This document shows positions 20,980 to 34,289 of a stretch of 64,000 nucleotides of DNA, one piece after another. The stretch spans positions 1,399,001 through 1,463,000 of the forward strand of contig JAYKKM010000145.1 of the NCBI GenBank assembly GCA_035772405.1, written 5' to 3'. Made by a program: the position numbers and the translations under genes. The DNA is from Chrysogorgia sp. JL179-B06 (taxonomy: Eukaryota > Cnidaria > Anthozoa > Scleralcyonacea > Chrysogorgiidae). Below the pieces are notes generated by a model. It made no database searches. It was given only the letters and a program-made list of their open reading frames with translations, and was not told the origin of the DNA. Within the stretch, counting starts at the first letter, position 1. Each line of letters begins with the position of its first letter.

Positions 20980-21985
20980 CACTTCATGACGATACTTCAT
21001 GACGTCTTTTCCGGTTAACATGCGCGCGCACAGGGTCTCACGGCCAACCTGCAGGTAACTAAAATATAGGGGTAAGAGCCACTTGAAAAAATACTGACTA
21101 AGGGTTCTGTTAGTGAACCATACATGTACCTACTCTCATGATCCCGAAATGTTCGGTAAGCGATCTTTCTCTAAACTTCGGCGCCTAAAGAAAGATAGAG
21201 TTTCAGACGCGATTGAACAGCCTTTACTTTGTTTAGTGTGGAGTACGAGCTTTTACGTAATATTGATTTGTCGTCACTTATTAATGATTTTGGTACTATA
21301 AAGTTCAGTAAGCATAACATTTACTGATTTACAAAATGATTTTGGATGTCTATCTGATTCATAAATGGAAACACGCGTCTTAATACTCAATGCAGGTGTT
21401 GGCTGATTTTTAACTAGTTTAACGTTTTAAATAGTTTCTTCCTCATATACTCTGTATCGTTAACATTTCACATGTAGATGTTTTGAATACATGTATTCAA
21501 CTACCTCCTCCGCAGGACCAAATGCTTGACCTATATATTCATTTTTTTGTAACCACGCAGGAGGCTTTTAAGGGTGTGGCGGACAAAAGTTAGAAAAGGG
21601 TAACCATATCTTCTTTTTTAGTAATGCATAAGTAATGTCAACAATATGTATAGGTTATTTTGAGGCAACGAGTGGATATGTCAACCTCGTACCCAGGGTC
21701 TTATCTCCGCTCCCGAGGTAGGTTGACAGGAGTAACAATAGAAAATAAATGCTTTTTTTAGTGGATGATTTGTAATGCGTCGGCAACGCGATGAAATAAT
21801 AATTTGAATTGTAAATCGTTCTGTTCGTTCTGTTCAATATGCTAGAACTATACATGGAAGACATGAGTGAGTCGAACAAAGAGATTTATATAAGTATAGT
21901 GTAAAGACTAAAGTGTGTATTGTTCAAATGTGTTTGATGTTGTTTTTTTATTTTCCAACGACAAAAACAAGAAAAGGAATGGTGC
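20980..21985. other. Unassigned AT-rich DNA between gypsy element 2 and the satellite
   Basis: No supported gene. A short frame at 21113-21301 has ordinary residues but no splice or homology support. There is no clear repeat apart from the CCGGT-CGCGCGC motif near 21010. Confidence 0.4.
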
Positions 21986-24900
21986 GGGGGATATTAGACG
22001 GGAATATTAGAGGGGAATACTATAGCGGGAAATGTTAGAGAGAAATATTAGAGGGAAATATTAGAGGGGAATACTATGGCGGGAAATGTTAGAGAGGAAT
22101 ATTAGAGGGGAATACTATAGTGGGAAATGTTAGAGAGAAATATTAGAGAGGAATACTATAGCGGCAAATGTAAGAGAGAAATATTAGAGGGGAATACTAT
22201 AGTGGGAAATGTTAGAGAGGAATATTAGAGGGGAATACTATAGTGGGAAATGTTAGAGAGAAATATTAGAGAGGAATACTATAGCGGGAAATGTAAGAGA
22301 GAAATATTAGAGGGGAATACTATAGCGGGAAATGTTAGATAGAAATATTAGAGGGGAATACTATAGCGGGAAATGTTAGAGAGGAATATTAGAGGAGAAT
22401 ACTATAGCGGGAAATGTTAGAGAGGAATATTAGAGGGGAATACTATAGTGGGAAATGTTAGAGAGAAATATTAGAGGGGAATACTATAGTGGGAAATGTT
22501 AGAGAGGAATATTAGAGGGGAATACTATAGCGGGAAATATTAGAGAGAAATATTAGAGGGGAATACTATAGCGGGAAATGTTAGAGAGGAATATTAGAGG
22601 GGAATATTAGAGGGGAATACTATAGTGGGAAATGTTAGAGAGGAATATTAGAGGGGAATACTATAGTGGGAAATGTTAGAGAGAAATATTAGAGGGGAAT
22701 ACTATAGCGGGAAATGTTAGAGAGAAATATTAGAGAGGAATACTATAGCGGCAAATGTAAGAGAGAAATATTAGAGGGGAATACTATAGCGGGAAATGTT
22801 AGATAGAAATATTAGAGAGGAATACTATAGCGGGAAATGTTAGAGAGGAATATTAGAGGGGAATACTATAGCGGGAAATGTAAGAGAGAAATATTAGAGA
22901 GGAATACTATAGTGGGAAATATTAGATAGAAATATTAGAGAGGAATACTATAGTGGGAAATGTTAGAGAGAAATATTAGAGAGGAATACTATAGCGGCAA
23001 ATGTAAGAGAGAAATATTAGAGGGGAATACTATAGCGGGAAATGTTAGAGAGGAATACTATAGCGGGAAATGTTAGAGAGGAATACTAGAGGGGAATACT
23101 ATAGCGGGAAATGTTAGAGAGGAATATTAGAGGGGAATACTATAGCGGCAAATGTAAGAGAGAAATATTAGAGGGGAATACTATAGTGGGAAATGTTAGA
23201 GAGGAATATTAGAGGGGAATACTATAGTGGGAAATGTTAGAGAGAAATATTAGAGGGGAATACTATAGCGGGAAATGTTAGAGAGGAATATTAGAGGGGA
23301 ATATTAGAGGGGAATACTATAGTGGGAAATGTTAGAGAGGAATATTAGAGGGGAATACTATAGTGGGAAATGTTAGAGAGGAATATTAGAGGGGAATACT
23401 ATAGTGGGAAATGTTAGAGAGAAATATTAGAGAGGAATACTATAGCGGGAAATGTAAGAGAGAAATATTAGAGGGGAATACTATAGCGGGAAATGTTAGA
23501 TAGAAATATTAGAGGGGAATACTATAGCGGGAAATGTTAGAGAGGAATATTAGAGGAGAATACTATAGCGGGAAATGTTAGAGAGGAATATTAGAGGGGA
23601 ATACTATAGTGGGAAATGTTAGAGAGAAATATTAGAGGGGAATACTATAGCGGGAAATGTTAGAGAGGAATATTAGAGGGGAATATTAGAGGGGAATACT
23701 ATAGTGGGAAATGTTAGAGAGGAATATTAGAGGGGAATACTATAGTGGGAAATGTTAGAGAGGAATATTAGAGGGGAATACTATAGTGGGAAATGTTAGA
23801 GAGAAATATTAGAGAGGAATACTATAGCGGGAAATGTAAGAGAGAAATATTAGAGGGGAATACTATAGCGGGAAATGTTAGATAGAAATATTAGAGGGGA
23901 ATACTATAGCGGGAAATGTTAGAGAGGAATATTAGAGGAGAATACTATAGCGGGAAATGTTAGAGAGGAATATTAGAGGGGAATACTATAGTGGGAAATG
24001 TTAGAGAGAAATATTAGAGGGGAATACTATAGTGGGAAATGTTAGAGAGGAATATTAGAGGGGAATACTATAGCGGGAAATATTAGAGAGAAATATTAGA
24101 GGGTAATACTATAGCGGGAAATGTTAGAGAGGAATATTAGAGGGGAATATTAGAGGGGAATACTATAGTGGGAAATGTTAGAGAGGAATATTAGAGGGGA
24201 ATATTAGAGGGGAATACTATAGCGGGAAATCTAAGAGAGAAATATTACAGGGGAATACTATAGCAGCAAAGGTTAGAGAGGAATATTAGAGGGGAATACT
24301 ATAGCGGGAAATGTTAGAGAGAAATATTAGAGGGGAATATTAGAGGGGAATACTATAGCGGGAAATGTTAGAGAGAAATATTAGAGAGGAATATTAGAGG
24401 GGAATACTATAGCGGGAAATGTAAGAGAGGAATATTAGAGGGGAATACTATAGGGGAATACTATAGCGGGAAATGTTAGAGAGGAATATTAGAGGGGAAT
24501 ATTAGAGGGGAATACTATAGCGGGAAATGTAAGAGAGAAATATTAGAGAGGAATATTAGAGGGGAATACTATAGCGGGAAATGTTAGAGAGAAATATTAG
24601 AGGGGAATATTAGAGGGGAATACTATAGCGGGAAATGTAAGAGAGGAATATCAGAGGGGAATACTATAGCGGGAAATGTTAGAGAGAAATATTAGAGTGG
24701 AATACTATAGCGGGAAATATTAGAGAGAAATATTAGAGGGGAATACTATAGTGGGAAATGTTAGAGAGAAATATTAGAGAGGAATACTATAGCGGGAAAT
24801 GTTAGAGAGGAATATTAAAGGGGAATACTATAGCGGGAAATGTAAGAGAGGAATATTAGAGGGGAATACTATAGCGGGAAATGTAAGAGAGAAATATTAG

Positions 24901-25142
24901 AGGAGAATACTATAGTGGGAAATGTTAGAGAGGAATATTAGAGGGGAATACTATAGCGGGAAATGTTAGAGAGGAATATTAGAGGGGAATATTAGAGGGG
25001 AATATTAGAGGGGAATACTATAGCGGAAAATGTAAGAGAGGAATATTAGAGGGGGATACTATAGAGGGAAATGTAAGAGAGAAATATTAGATGGAAATAC
25101 TATAGCGGGAAATGTAAGAGAGGAATATTAGAGGGAATATTA
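21986..25142. repeat. 41-bp purine-rich satellite, about 3.15 kb
   Basis: About 75 units close to GGGGAATACTATAGCGGGAA followed by ATGTTAGAGAGGAATATTAGA. Each unit is three related sub-blocks of 13-15 bp (TAGAGGGGAATACTA, TAGCGGGAAATGT, TAGAGAGGAATAT), which implies growth from a shorter ancestral repeat. Common variants are GTGGG for GCGGG and an extra GGGGAATATTAGA block. The plus strand is strongly purine-rich. The period is not a multiple of three and no long frame survives. Confidence 0.95.
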
Positions 25143-25149
25143 ATCTATT

Positions 25150-25281
25150 CTTGACTTGCAACCAATCCCTTGAGACTCCGAAGACAAAGGTATTGTGGCC
25201 ATGTTGGTGCCACAAACAAAAGAAGTTAAAAAGAAGTTCCACCAACATGGCTGCCGTGACGTAACGTGCAAGTCAGCAATT
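25150..25281. mobile_element. Small TIR MITE
   Basis: The ends TGACTTGCA and TGCAAGTCA are inverted. Inside them a second inverted pair (GGCCATGTTGGTG and CACCAACATGGC) makes a hairpin. No coding sequence. Confidence 0.5.
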
Positions 25282-26213
25282 GTCTTGCCATTGTTATGGT
25301 TTTCAGCTGCACACTCCCCCGTTACAATAAAAAACCGCCACCATGCAGATTTTCAGACAGTTGATGTACAGGGGCTATTGGATATATTCCCGGAAAGAAA
25401 CCAAGGAAACCGAAACTCAATTAAAAATATCAATAAATAGGAGCATAATTTCCGCCTATGCCGTTGCCATCCCAGCCCAGCAGTCGCTGCGACAACGGCA
25501 ATGTTAATTGTTAACAACTGAGGCAAAGAGCCCCGCGTTGAAAATGTGCCGCGGGTCCCGCACAACCGTAATCCGGCCCTGCTCTGAATATATCTTCTTG
25601 CACAAAAAATGGTCTAAGGAGTGCGTCAAAATACAGAAAATTGCATGGTGTCGGAGAAACTGAAACGGTTGAAACATACAGCATAATTACTTAATTGTGC
25701 CAACATAAATTTAACCTTCCATATTCTGCCGTTTGAGTTCACAGATGCCATGACATTTTCTCATTAGGAATTCGCGTGATTAGTAAATCTGACTAAATTC
25801 AGTTAATTCATGGAGAATAAATAACGTCGACTGCTTTTGCCCTTTGCCTTTCTCATTGAGTCGTTGGTCTTGTGAGCGCGGACATTCATGAGTCTTTGCT
25901 GGTGAATATGGTGTGTATATTGATGAGTTAATGCGTTAGGTCTTTGGCTGCGTCGATTAACGTAACGAAAATCGTCGATTGACTTATGACTTACGAAACC
26001 TGTCTGCCTGGGCAAAACTAACAGTCTAAGTGTCTTAACTTTTTTGTTAATGAACTGTTCGCAAAATGACAATCTGACACGTTGACATGCAGCTTGATTA
26101 TAAAAGTAAATTTGGTGTACTATACTTTTATGGAACAGGAAATGGTACATTTAATTTGTGAAAATCTTAAACTACATTTTACAATTACAATTAATTTCAT
26201 TTGATTTCAGATT
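25282..26213. other. Unassigned DNA
   Basis: Several short frames on both strands without recognisable domains or convincing splice sites. No repeats stand out. Confidence 0.4.
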
Positions 26214-26217
26214 ATAT

Positions 26218-26251
<34 letters not shown>
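26214..26251. repeat. TA microsatellite at the end of Penelope copy 1
   Basis: A short (TA)n run directly abutting the 3' end of the minus-strand Penelope-like element. Confidence 0.85.
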
Positions 26252-26276
26252 GATTTTCGCTTACCTCAAAACTGGT

Positions 26277-26317
26277 CTGCTACAACTTGTTTCATCTGTA
26301 AAAGAATCTTCAGGCAG
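26277..26317 (-). ncRNA. Hammerhead ribozyme motif, Penelope copy 1
   Basis: Minus strand. A stem I half CTGC is followed by the core CTGAAGA, then a short stem II with loop, GAAA, a CAA/TTG helix III with a one-base loop, the cleavage triplet GTA and the closing stem I half GCAG. The order matches a type I hammerhead with minimal helix III, known from Penelope-like elements. The predicted cut follows the A of GTA. Stem II is weak (three pairs with a closing mismatch), so activity is uncertain. Confidence 0.6.
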
Positions 26318-26346
26318 TGACAATATCGAAAGGGATGACCGCTTAT

Positions 26347-27080
26347 TTATAGGCTTTCTGCCGGAAAGTGGGGGCGTATGTGGGGGACAAAGCATGAGGT
26401 CATGGCTTTGTTTGCGTTGATTACGCGAAATTTATTACGATGACGACACTGTGAAATTATTTCCGCTCTTTTGTTGAGTAAACTATTCTTATTTTTTTCT
26501 TTTAAAATACAAAATTTTTCTTCTAAACATAAATTGCATCGTTTTGATCCTCCTGTGTACGAAATAGAATGTTTTAGAATTTGCCAATTAATACTGAAAT
26601 CTTTATTGTTTTCTTTCAATGTCCAAATATATTTCGAAAGTTCGGTGTCATTTTCATGCTTTTTATGTTGAAAAGATTTAGTGTGGTTGGCCAATCGCTC
26701 TTTGAATGTGGTTGCAGTCATACCAATGTAGTGTTTTATTTCGTTTGTGATGTTTACTGTCACTGTTGCTTTGTATACTATGTCTCTAGTCATGCATTGT
26801 TCTTGAAGCGGGCAAATGGTGTTCTCTCTACAACTGCAATTAGTAGCGTCCCTATCCTGCGGTTTGATGTTCCTAGCTATGCGTGCATTGTGCTTAGTGA
26901 TTATTGACTTAACATTGTTCATGCAGCTGTAACTTACTTTAACTGTATTTCTGTTAAAAATCTTATGGAGCTTGTGGTGCGGAGGGAAATGTTTGTCAAT
27001 TAGGCTAAGGAAATTACGTCCTATGTTAGTGCTGACACTCTTGCTAAATGGTGGGTTGAACCAAATGATATTGCGTTGCC
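26347..27080 (-). pseudogene. Penelope-like element copy 1, GIY-YIG endonuclease part
   Basis: Open from 27080, entering from the split element, to the stop at 26347. It holds a Cys cluster (CSCRENTICPLQEQC, about residues 29-43 of the frame starting at 26922). The GIY-YIG nuclease domain follows (IVYKATV, HYIGMTATTFKERLANH), then a conserved C-terminal end (SCFVPHIRPHFPAESL). Penelope-like elements use this nuclease for target cleavage. The reverse-transcriptase part continues at 29499 after a 2.4-kb transposon insertion. The Met at 26922 is internal. Confidence 0.85.
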
Positions 27081-27393
27081 TACAGTACCGCTCAGAAGTA
27101 ACCTAACACTGCGGTTGCGGTGAGGTTGCGGTGAGGTAGCGGTGGAGATGCGGTGAGGTTGCGGTGAGGTTGCGGTGAGGTAGCGGTGAGGAAGCGGTGA
27201 GGTAGCGGTTAGGTTGCGGTCTACACATCTAACCGCAACGGTCGACTAAACGCTTCGGGTTCCGAGTTCATCCGACCAAAAGCCGGCAGCAGAAAGACAT
27301 GACGCGGACGTCAAATAACTTGCCGTATCAAGTTCAAAACAAAGGGAATTATTAACTGGTAATCATTGGAGCAGTTTTGAAGTCATTCTTATA

Positions 27394-27600
27394 TTAGTCT
27401 CTGTATTCTGCATACAATGTATAACGATTTCGTGGTTGAACTCCTAACAACGACGACGACGTTGGTACAAATGCACAAACTGAAAGCCTGTTATGTTGGA
27501 ATTTATCAAATAACGTTAACAATAATTTTTCCCGAAATAGTCTTACCAAATAACTATTATTGCGTGAAAGCATTTTAGGAGAAGAAAATTTAACGGGCAT
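27394..27600 (-). CDS. Uncharacterised frame inside Tc1-like element
   Basis: 68 residues (MPVKFSSPKMLSRN, then LLLTLFDKFQHNRL) with no stop and ordinary composition. No domain recognised. It could be a captured fragment or chance. Confidence 0.2.
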   Translation of the reverse strand: MPVKFSSPKMLSRNNSYLVRLFREKLLLTLFDKFQHNRLSVCAFVPTSSSLLGVQPRNRYTLYAEYRD

Positions 27601-28850
27601 CTTGATACGATTTACGATTATGTTATAACTGTTGTGTTTCGAGCCGTTTATTGACCCAACGGCATGTTTTGCTGTCGCATGTTTCTTAAACTCATCGGGT
27701 ATATTATATTATACTCATCCCGTTTCAAACGTCGAACTTATCATGTGTCGAACTTATCATGTGTCGAACCTAGATAAGTGACAAATTCGACGTTTGAATA
27801 AGCATATGTCCGACCAAAGCGGTCGAACTTAATAATATTGCGGTCGATCTTATCACGTGCATATAATACGGTCCATTGACAAGTTTCAAAACTCCAAATC
27901 CGTACTACGTTAAAAAATATTGTTTGATGAACTACTGTATATCATTGGCATTGCTATCCGACATGCTTCTCATGTATGTAACTGATTGCTCTTATGTGAA
28001 CTATAAGATAACGTAAAAAACCTCAAGTTAAGCCAGAGCTTTTGACATGTGTATTGTCAATTTCCGTTTAATTCGGCACGTGGCGCTTTCGCCACGGTGA
28101 GAAGAGCATGCCTGGAGACTGGCAGGCGCTCTCATTGTAAAGACTTAAAACTGTGAGTAATTCTCTAATAACTAATACCTCCATGCAATATATACTATAA
28201 AATCATGAGGGAGTACAACTTTTCAAAGAGAGTACCACCGGAGTGACCCGTGAGTGACCGGACAAGTAAACAAATCAACGAGCGTCCGATTTATTTTGTC
28301 AGGCTAAACTGCTATAGTACTGCTAGAAGATGGTAACCATTAACAACTTCATTAACCACTTTTGCATTCTGCGTCGACATATAGCCCAACTTTATCACTT
28401 TACCTGAAAATTGATATTGAGCAATCGAAGCGCGCGGTCACTCAAAGTGCTTCAGTTTTGTTTCAAGCGTGGCAAACCAGGCTACGTGTCAACAGTGCCA
28501 GTGGCAAAGCAGGCCAAATGCATGATGGCAGAAGCATGTCAACAGTGCCAGTAGCGAAGCAGGCAAGTGTCCTTTTTGTCGTCTGTGGCAATAGCGAGTC
28601 TCGGAATAGAAAATTTCATGAATACATTTTTATCAAAACATTTCTCTTCATGTTTCCCTGAGAGTGATTGTCAAACAGAGCTTGGAATGCTTCGCATGAA
28701 CGGACCCACAGACGGAGTCACGGCGTTTATATCACCATCTAGTAATATAATTTATCCGCGGCACAAGCTTCACATATTTAGACAAAAATATGTTTGTCGC
28801 GAATGGTGGTATTTCTAGAGTATGACTGTATGACTTTTTTTATCTCATTC

Positions 28851-28994
28851 TTATCGGGAAAGAAACAAGTTTAAAGCAGATCTCGAAGTTTTAATTCCTT
28901 CCTGTTGAAGCAGATCTGTAATTTTAGTGACCTGCACTCCAGAAGAAGAAAGTGAAATTATTCGTTCCCTCGCGTATCGAGATAGCTTTCCCAT
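28851..28994 (-). pseudogene. Tc1-like transposase N-terminal helix-turn-helix
   Basis: A 47-residue frame starting MGKLSRYARERIISLSSSGV and continuing TKITDLLQQEGIKTSRSAL. This is the typical first helix-turn-helix of Tc1/mariner transposases, which binds the terminal repeats. It ends at a stop where the second DNA-binding domain should start, and no DDE core is found. It agrees with the TA target site of the surrounding element. Confidence 0.65.
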
Positions 28995-29084
28995 TGTTGC
29001 TAGATATTAAAGCTTGAAACTGTCGATTGTCGAACACACATAACTGCTTATAACGATTAACACAACGCGCAAAGGAAAAGGACG

Positions 29085-29171
29085 CTAAACTTCGGAAATA
29101 AGCGACTTTTTTACCCAAGAGGACGACAGTGAGACGATTCTTTCCCTCACGTATCGAGATAGCTTTCCCAT
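29085..29171 (-). pseudogene. Second copy of the transposase start
   Basis: 28 residues starting MGKLSRYVRERIVSLSSS, then diverging (WVKKSLISEV) to a stop. It is a partial duplicate of the frame at 28994, about 177 bp upstream. Tandem duplication of the coding start suggests internal rearrangement. Confidence 0.55.
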
Positions 29172-29498
29172 TATCAATTTAAACACGGCAACGGTATTTG
29201 AAAACGAACTTGCCAAGCTACGACAAACGCCAATCGAAGAAGTGCGGAAGGACGCTAAACTTTGGAAATAACCGACTTCTTCCGACACTACACTCGTGAA
29301 ATGACGCCATACGAACCGCGCAGCAGCGGTTGAGGTCGAACCTAGGATGATCCGCGGATGGTCCTCGGTCGATCCTCGGGTCAACCTAGGATGATCCGCG
29401 GATGACCAGCGGTTCAACCGCGGATGACCCGAGGATCGTCCGCGGATCATCCTAGGTTAACCGCGGATTTTGTTAGGTTACTTCTGAGCGGTACTGTA

Positions 29499-30090
29499 TT
29501 CCTACGTGGTCGTTGCGGTGTATCATGAGTGTAGCTAAGTTCATGATTAAAGTTGCTGTGCCTAAGCGCGTTCTGATATAAGGGTGCAGATTCCTGAAAA
29601 GTTTGCTCATCTGACGAAAGGAGTTTAATGCGTTTGTTAATTGATGCAGGTAGTTGCCTTGTTATGCTTGGTGGATGGTTAGAGTGCATATTTATGTATA
29701 GCGGATCGTCATTGGGCTTCCTATAGGGCCTATAGTTTCCATTGTTAAGGTCGAAAGTTACATCTAAAAAGTTTACTATACGTAAATTTGATTCGGCTGT
29801 TATTTTTAGGTCAAATTGCTCGAAAATTTTGTGGAGATCTTTTCTTGTTTTGTCTGCTAAACGTGCTGATTTACTTTTTATGATAGCCAAACCGTCATCT
29901 CTATATAGGCCGATGCTTTCTTTGCCAAATTTCTTACTTAGGTGGTTTAAAATGAAAAGGCCTACGAGCTCACAAATTTCCGCGCCGTCGAAACTGCCCA
30001 TGGTAACGTCGAACAAATTCTTGCTATCTTTTTTTATCCATGAAATTCCGCTATTGAAAAGGAGAGATTTTCTAGCGTGTTTTATTATTG
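29499..30090 (-). pseudogene. Penelope-like element copy 1, reverse transcriptase part
   Basis: The frame has [16 protein letters not shown], the catalytic motif LYRDDGLAI (Asp pair near 29895) and the conserved downstream FLDVTFDLNNGNYRPY. It then leads toward the nuclease half at 27080. It is truncated at about 30090, where the sequence inverts into copy 2, so the fingers and N-terminal part are missing. The open frame runs a few codons into the Tc1-like insertion (to 29447), and that tail is not native. Confidence 0.85.
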
Positions 30091-31427
30091 AAAAGATAGC
30101 AAGAATTTGTTCGACGTTACCATGGGCAGTTTCGACGGCGCGGAAATTTGTGAGCTCGTAGGCCTTTTCATTTTAAACCACCTAAGTAAGAAATTTGGCA
30201 AAGAAAGCTATCATAAAAAGTAAATCAGCACGTTTAGCAGACAAAACAAGAAAAGATCTCCACAAAATTTTCGAGCAATTTGACCTAAAAATAACAGCCG
30301 AATCAAATTTACGTATAGTAAACTTTTTAGATGTAACTTTCGACCTTAACAATGGAAACTATAGGCCCTATAGGAAGCCCAATGACGATCCGCTATACAT
30401 AAATATGCACTCTAACCATCCACCAAGCATAACAAGGCAACTACCTGCATCAATTAACAAACGCTTAAACTCCTTTCGTCAGATGAGCAAACTTTTCAGG
30501 AATCTGCACCCTTATATCAGAACGCGCTTAGGCACAGCAACTTTAATCATGAACTTAGCTACACTCATGATACACCGCAACGACCACGTAGGAATAGGCA
30601 ACGCAATATCATTTGGTTCAACCCACCATTTAGCAAGAGTGTCAGCACTAACATAGGACGTAATTTCTTTAGCCTAATTGACAAACATTTCCCTCCGCAC
30701 CACAAGCTCCATAAGATTTTTAACAGAAATACAGTTAAAGTAAGTTACAGCTGCATGAACAATGTTAAGTCAATAATCACTAAGCACAATGCACGCATAG
30801 CTAGGAACATCAAACCGCAGGATAGGGACGCTACTAATTGCAGTTGTAGAGAGAACACCATTTGCCCGCTTCAAGAACAATGCATGACTAGAGACATAGT
30901 ATACAAAGCAACAGTGACAGTAAACATCACAAACGAAATAAAACACTACATTGGTATGACTGCAACCACATTCAAAGAGCGATTGGCCAACCACACTAAA
31001 TCTTTTCAACATAAAAAGCATGAAAATGACACCGAACTTTCGAAATATATTTGGACATTGAAAGAAAACAATAAAGATTTCAGTATTAATTGGCAAATTC
31101 TAAAACATTCTATTTCGTACACAGGAGGATCAAAACGATGCAATTTATGTTTAGAAGAAAAATTTTGTATTTAAAAGAAAAAAATAAGAATAGTTTACTC
31201 AACAAAAGAGCGGAAATAATTTCACAGTGTCGTCATCGTAATAAATTTCGCGTAATCAACGCAAACAAAGCCATGACCTCATGCTTTGTCCCCCACATAC
31301 GCCCCCACTTTCCGGCAGAAAGCCTATAAATAAGCGGTCATCCCTTTCGATATTGTCACTGCCTGAAGATTCTTTTACAGATGAAACAAGTTGTAGCAGA
31401 CCAGTTTTGAGGTAAGCGAAAATCTAT
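30091..31427 (+). pseudogene. Penelope-like element copy 2, head-to-head with copy 1
   Basis: Mirrors copy 1 from the same internal point. Compared with copies 1 and 4, 29 bp is missing after 30209, removing the residues around LYRDDGLA (the polymerase active site) and changing phase. Further phase changes occur near 30465 and 30590. The GIY-YIG nuclease frame (30755-31174) is intact until a one-base loss near 31170, after EKFCI. The 3' part continues through the hammerhead motif to the element end. Confidence 0.85.
31359..31399 (+). ncRNA. Hammerhead ribozyme motif, Penelope copy 2
   Basis: CTGC (31359-31362), CTGAAGA (31363-31369), GAAA (31383-31386), a CAA/TTG mini-helix, TA (31394-31395) and GCAG (31396-31399). 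Same architecture as the other three copies. The predicted cut follows 31395. Confidence 0.6.
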
Positions 31428-31488
31428 TATTTGCTCTAACTATATGTTGTTGAGCACTCTTTGCATTTCGTAGACCAAAACCTACACG

Positions 31489-32578
<1,090 letters not shown>

Positions 32579-32579
32579 A

Positions 32580-34105
32580 AAAAGGTGTCACAAGTAGAAA
32601 ATAGTCAATAAAATGCACGGGAGATAAACAAACTAACTAATAATTAATGATGCGAAAACGTTAAATAACAGACTGAGGGGGAGGAAAATCTAGAGTAAAC
32701 CGGTAGGAAACAAAAACTTGAATGGAATGAAAGTGCATGAGGTAATAAAAAAGTTCCTCGCAAAGTAAAATAACAAAAAAAATTGTAGGAAATTAAATAA
32801 AAGAAAAACGTTCGTTAAACCCATGTGTGGTGCCATGTTTAAAAATAGGCACGCAATGCGTACATGCGTCTACTTGGAGATAATGAATGTTGAACAATAT
32901 TGTAAATGTAATGGCAATGATGAAAAAACACGTACTGAAAATATTAGACAGAAAATGGTCGATTTAATTTAATTTGGCTCTATGTTGTTCAATTCTCTAT
33001 AAGAGACTGGACTAGACTAGAGCATCTATTGTTCTCAATCAAATTGAAGCCGTAAGTAGCTCACGACCGCCACAAAGGGTGCTGCAGTGCGTGGATGTAA
33101 AGCGTTTTGAAAGTAAATCACAAGGTTATTTATACTTTAAACAACAACCAGCACACGTTTTCCACATGGATGTGGAATTCCATATAAATCTCGCGAATGA
33201 GAATCAAAAATTTTAAACTTGCCTTCATTAGTTATAAAAATTGCAACAGTGTTGCAGTCAATTGTCAACAGACAATGTTGATAATTTAATTGTGAATCCA
33301 AAAACAGATTATCGAGAGCATTTTGCAAAGAAATAAAAGTTCATCGCTACTTAATGTCATAAACAGATCACCAGTAAACGAGTCACTATATTGTAAATGC
33401 TAGAGTTTATCATGCAATAAAATCATTTCTGTGACGTCAGTCAATATTGTATTTAAGAATGGTGATTCCATGAAGTAATATCTTTTATTTGATTATGTAT
33501 CTCCCCCAGCCGTCATTAGTGGCGTTCGGAACCTCCCGCGAGGGAGACCATGTGGTTAGGGTGAAAGGAAGAAAATAGAGAACTATGGGAGTCAGTATGC
33601 TTGTCATCATCAATCGAAATTAGAAGATCAACGAACAACACGAAGGTTTTGCTGATTTTCCACGTGAACTTTAGAGCAGGATGAAAATAATCAACAAAGT
33701 TGATGAACTGCTATGAAAGGCCACGTGAGCATGACGCTGTTCCTAAACAGTCATCGATAAATCTGCCGAAAAAATCAGTCAAGGGACCTGTGTATCGTTC
33801 AAAACCTATTTTTTAACATAACCGAATTATAAATTCTACAATTTTGGCGTATCTTTTCCACTATTTGTCTATATGGTTAAGCCTATATTTCTATTGTTAC
33901 TTGGACCATATTCAACTGAGTATAAAAGATCAAAATGATTAAATATAAAATTGCTCTCCAATTTATTTAAGATGGCGGCGTTCAGTTGACTGAAATGAAG
34001 ATTTGATGCCCCTCTAGTTTTATTTATGATCTCTATGATCTGGCAGGGGTGCAGAATTAGATTCATGTCTGTGGGCGCGTCGCTCCTCAACAGCACGATC
34101 GAAAA
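32580..34105. other. Unassigned AT-rich DNA
   Basis: No gene, RNA or strong repeat could be supported. Short frames at 33137-33328 and 33869-34096 lack domains. Confidence 0.4.
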
Positions 34106-34107
34106 TA

Positions 34108-34150
34108 ACTAATCCTAACCCTAAACCTAATCTTAATCCTAATCCAAACT
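34108..34150. repeat. Degenerate telomere-like repeat
   Basis: CTAATCCTAACCCTAAACCTAATCTTAATCC-type sequence, six to seven imperfect copies related to CCCTAA. It is probably a simple repeat or transposon end rather than a telomere. Confidence 0.5.
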
Positions 34151-34289
34151 ATACGGTTCCACTATATCCTATAAGATTAAACAACCTTTAAAGTGTTGCA
34201 ACTAGCGTCACGGTGTTTCACCAGGTGTTCCTGTCCGCTACTCTCCAGTCCAGGTTATCCGATGGGATGTTGCACTTCTTCATATGGCA

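Larger units (their letters stand above)
27083..29496. mobile_element. 2.4-kb Tc1/mariner-like element inside Penelope copy 1
   Basis: The ends are perfect inverted repeats of 26 bp beginning CAGTACCGCTCAGAAG, flanked by TA on both sides (27081-27082 and 29497-29498). The other Penelope copies give the empty site with one TA. Just inside the left end lies a GCGGTGAGGTT-type minisatellite (27108-27225). Just inside the right end lies a repeated AGGATGATCCGCGGATG-type array (29338-29460). Both are possible transposase-binding regions. Only N-terminal transposase scraps are present, so the copy is non-autonomous. Confidence 0.85.

Noticed and set aside
25803..26150. 115-residue minus-strand frame
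   Set aside because: No domain, no homology pattern, composition not distinct from the flanking DNA.
34108..34150. Internal telomere
   Set aside because: Too short and too irregular; similar CCTAA-rich tracts are common in dispersed repeats.
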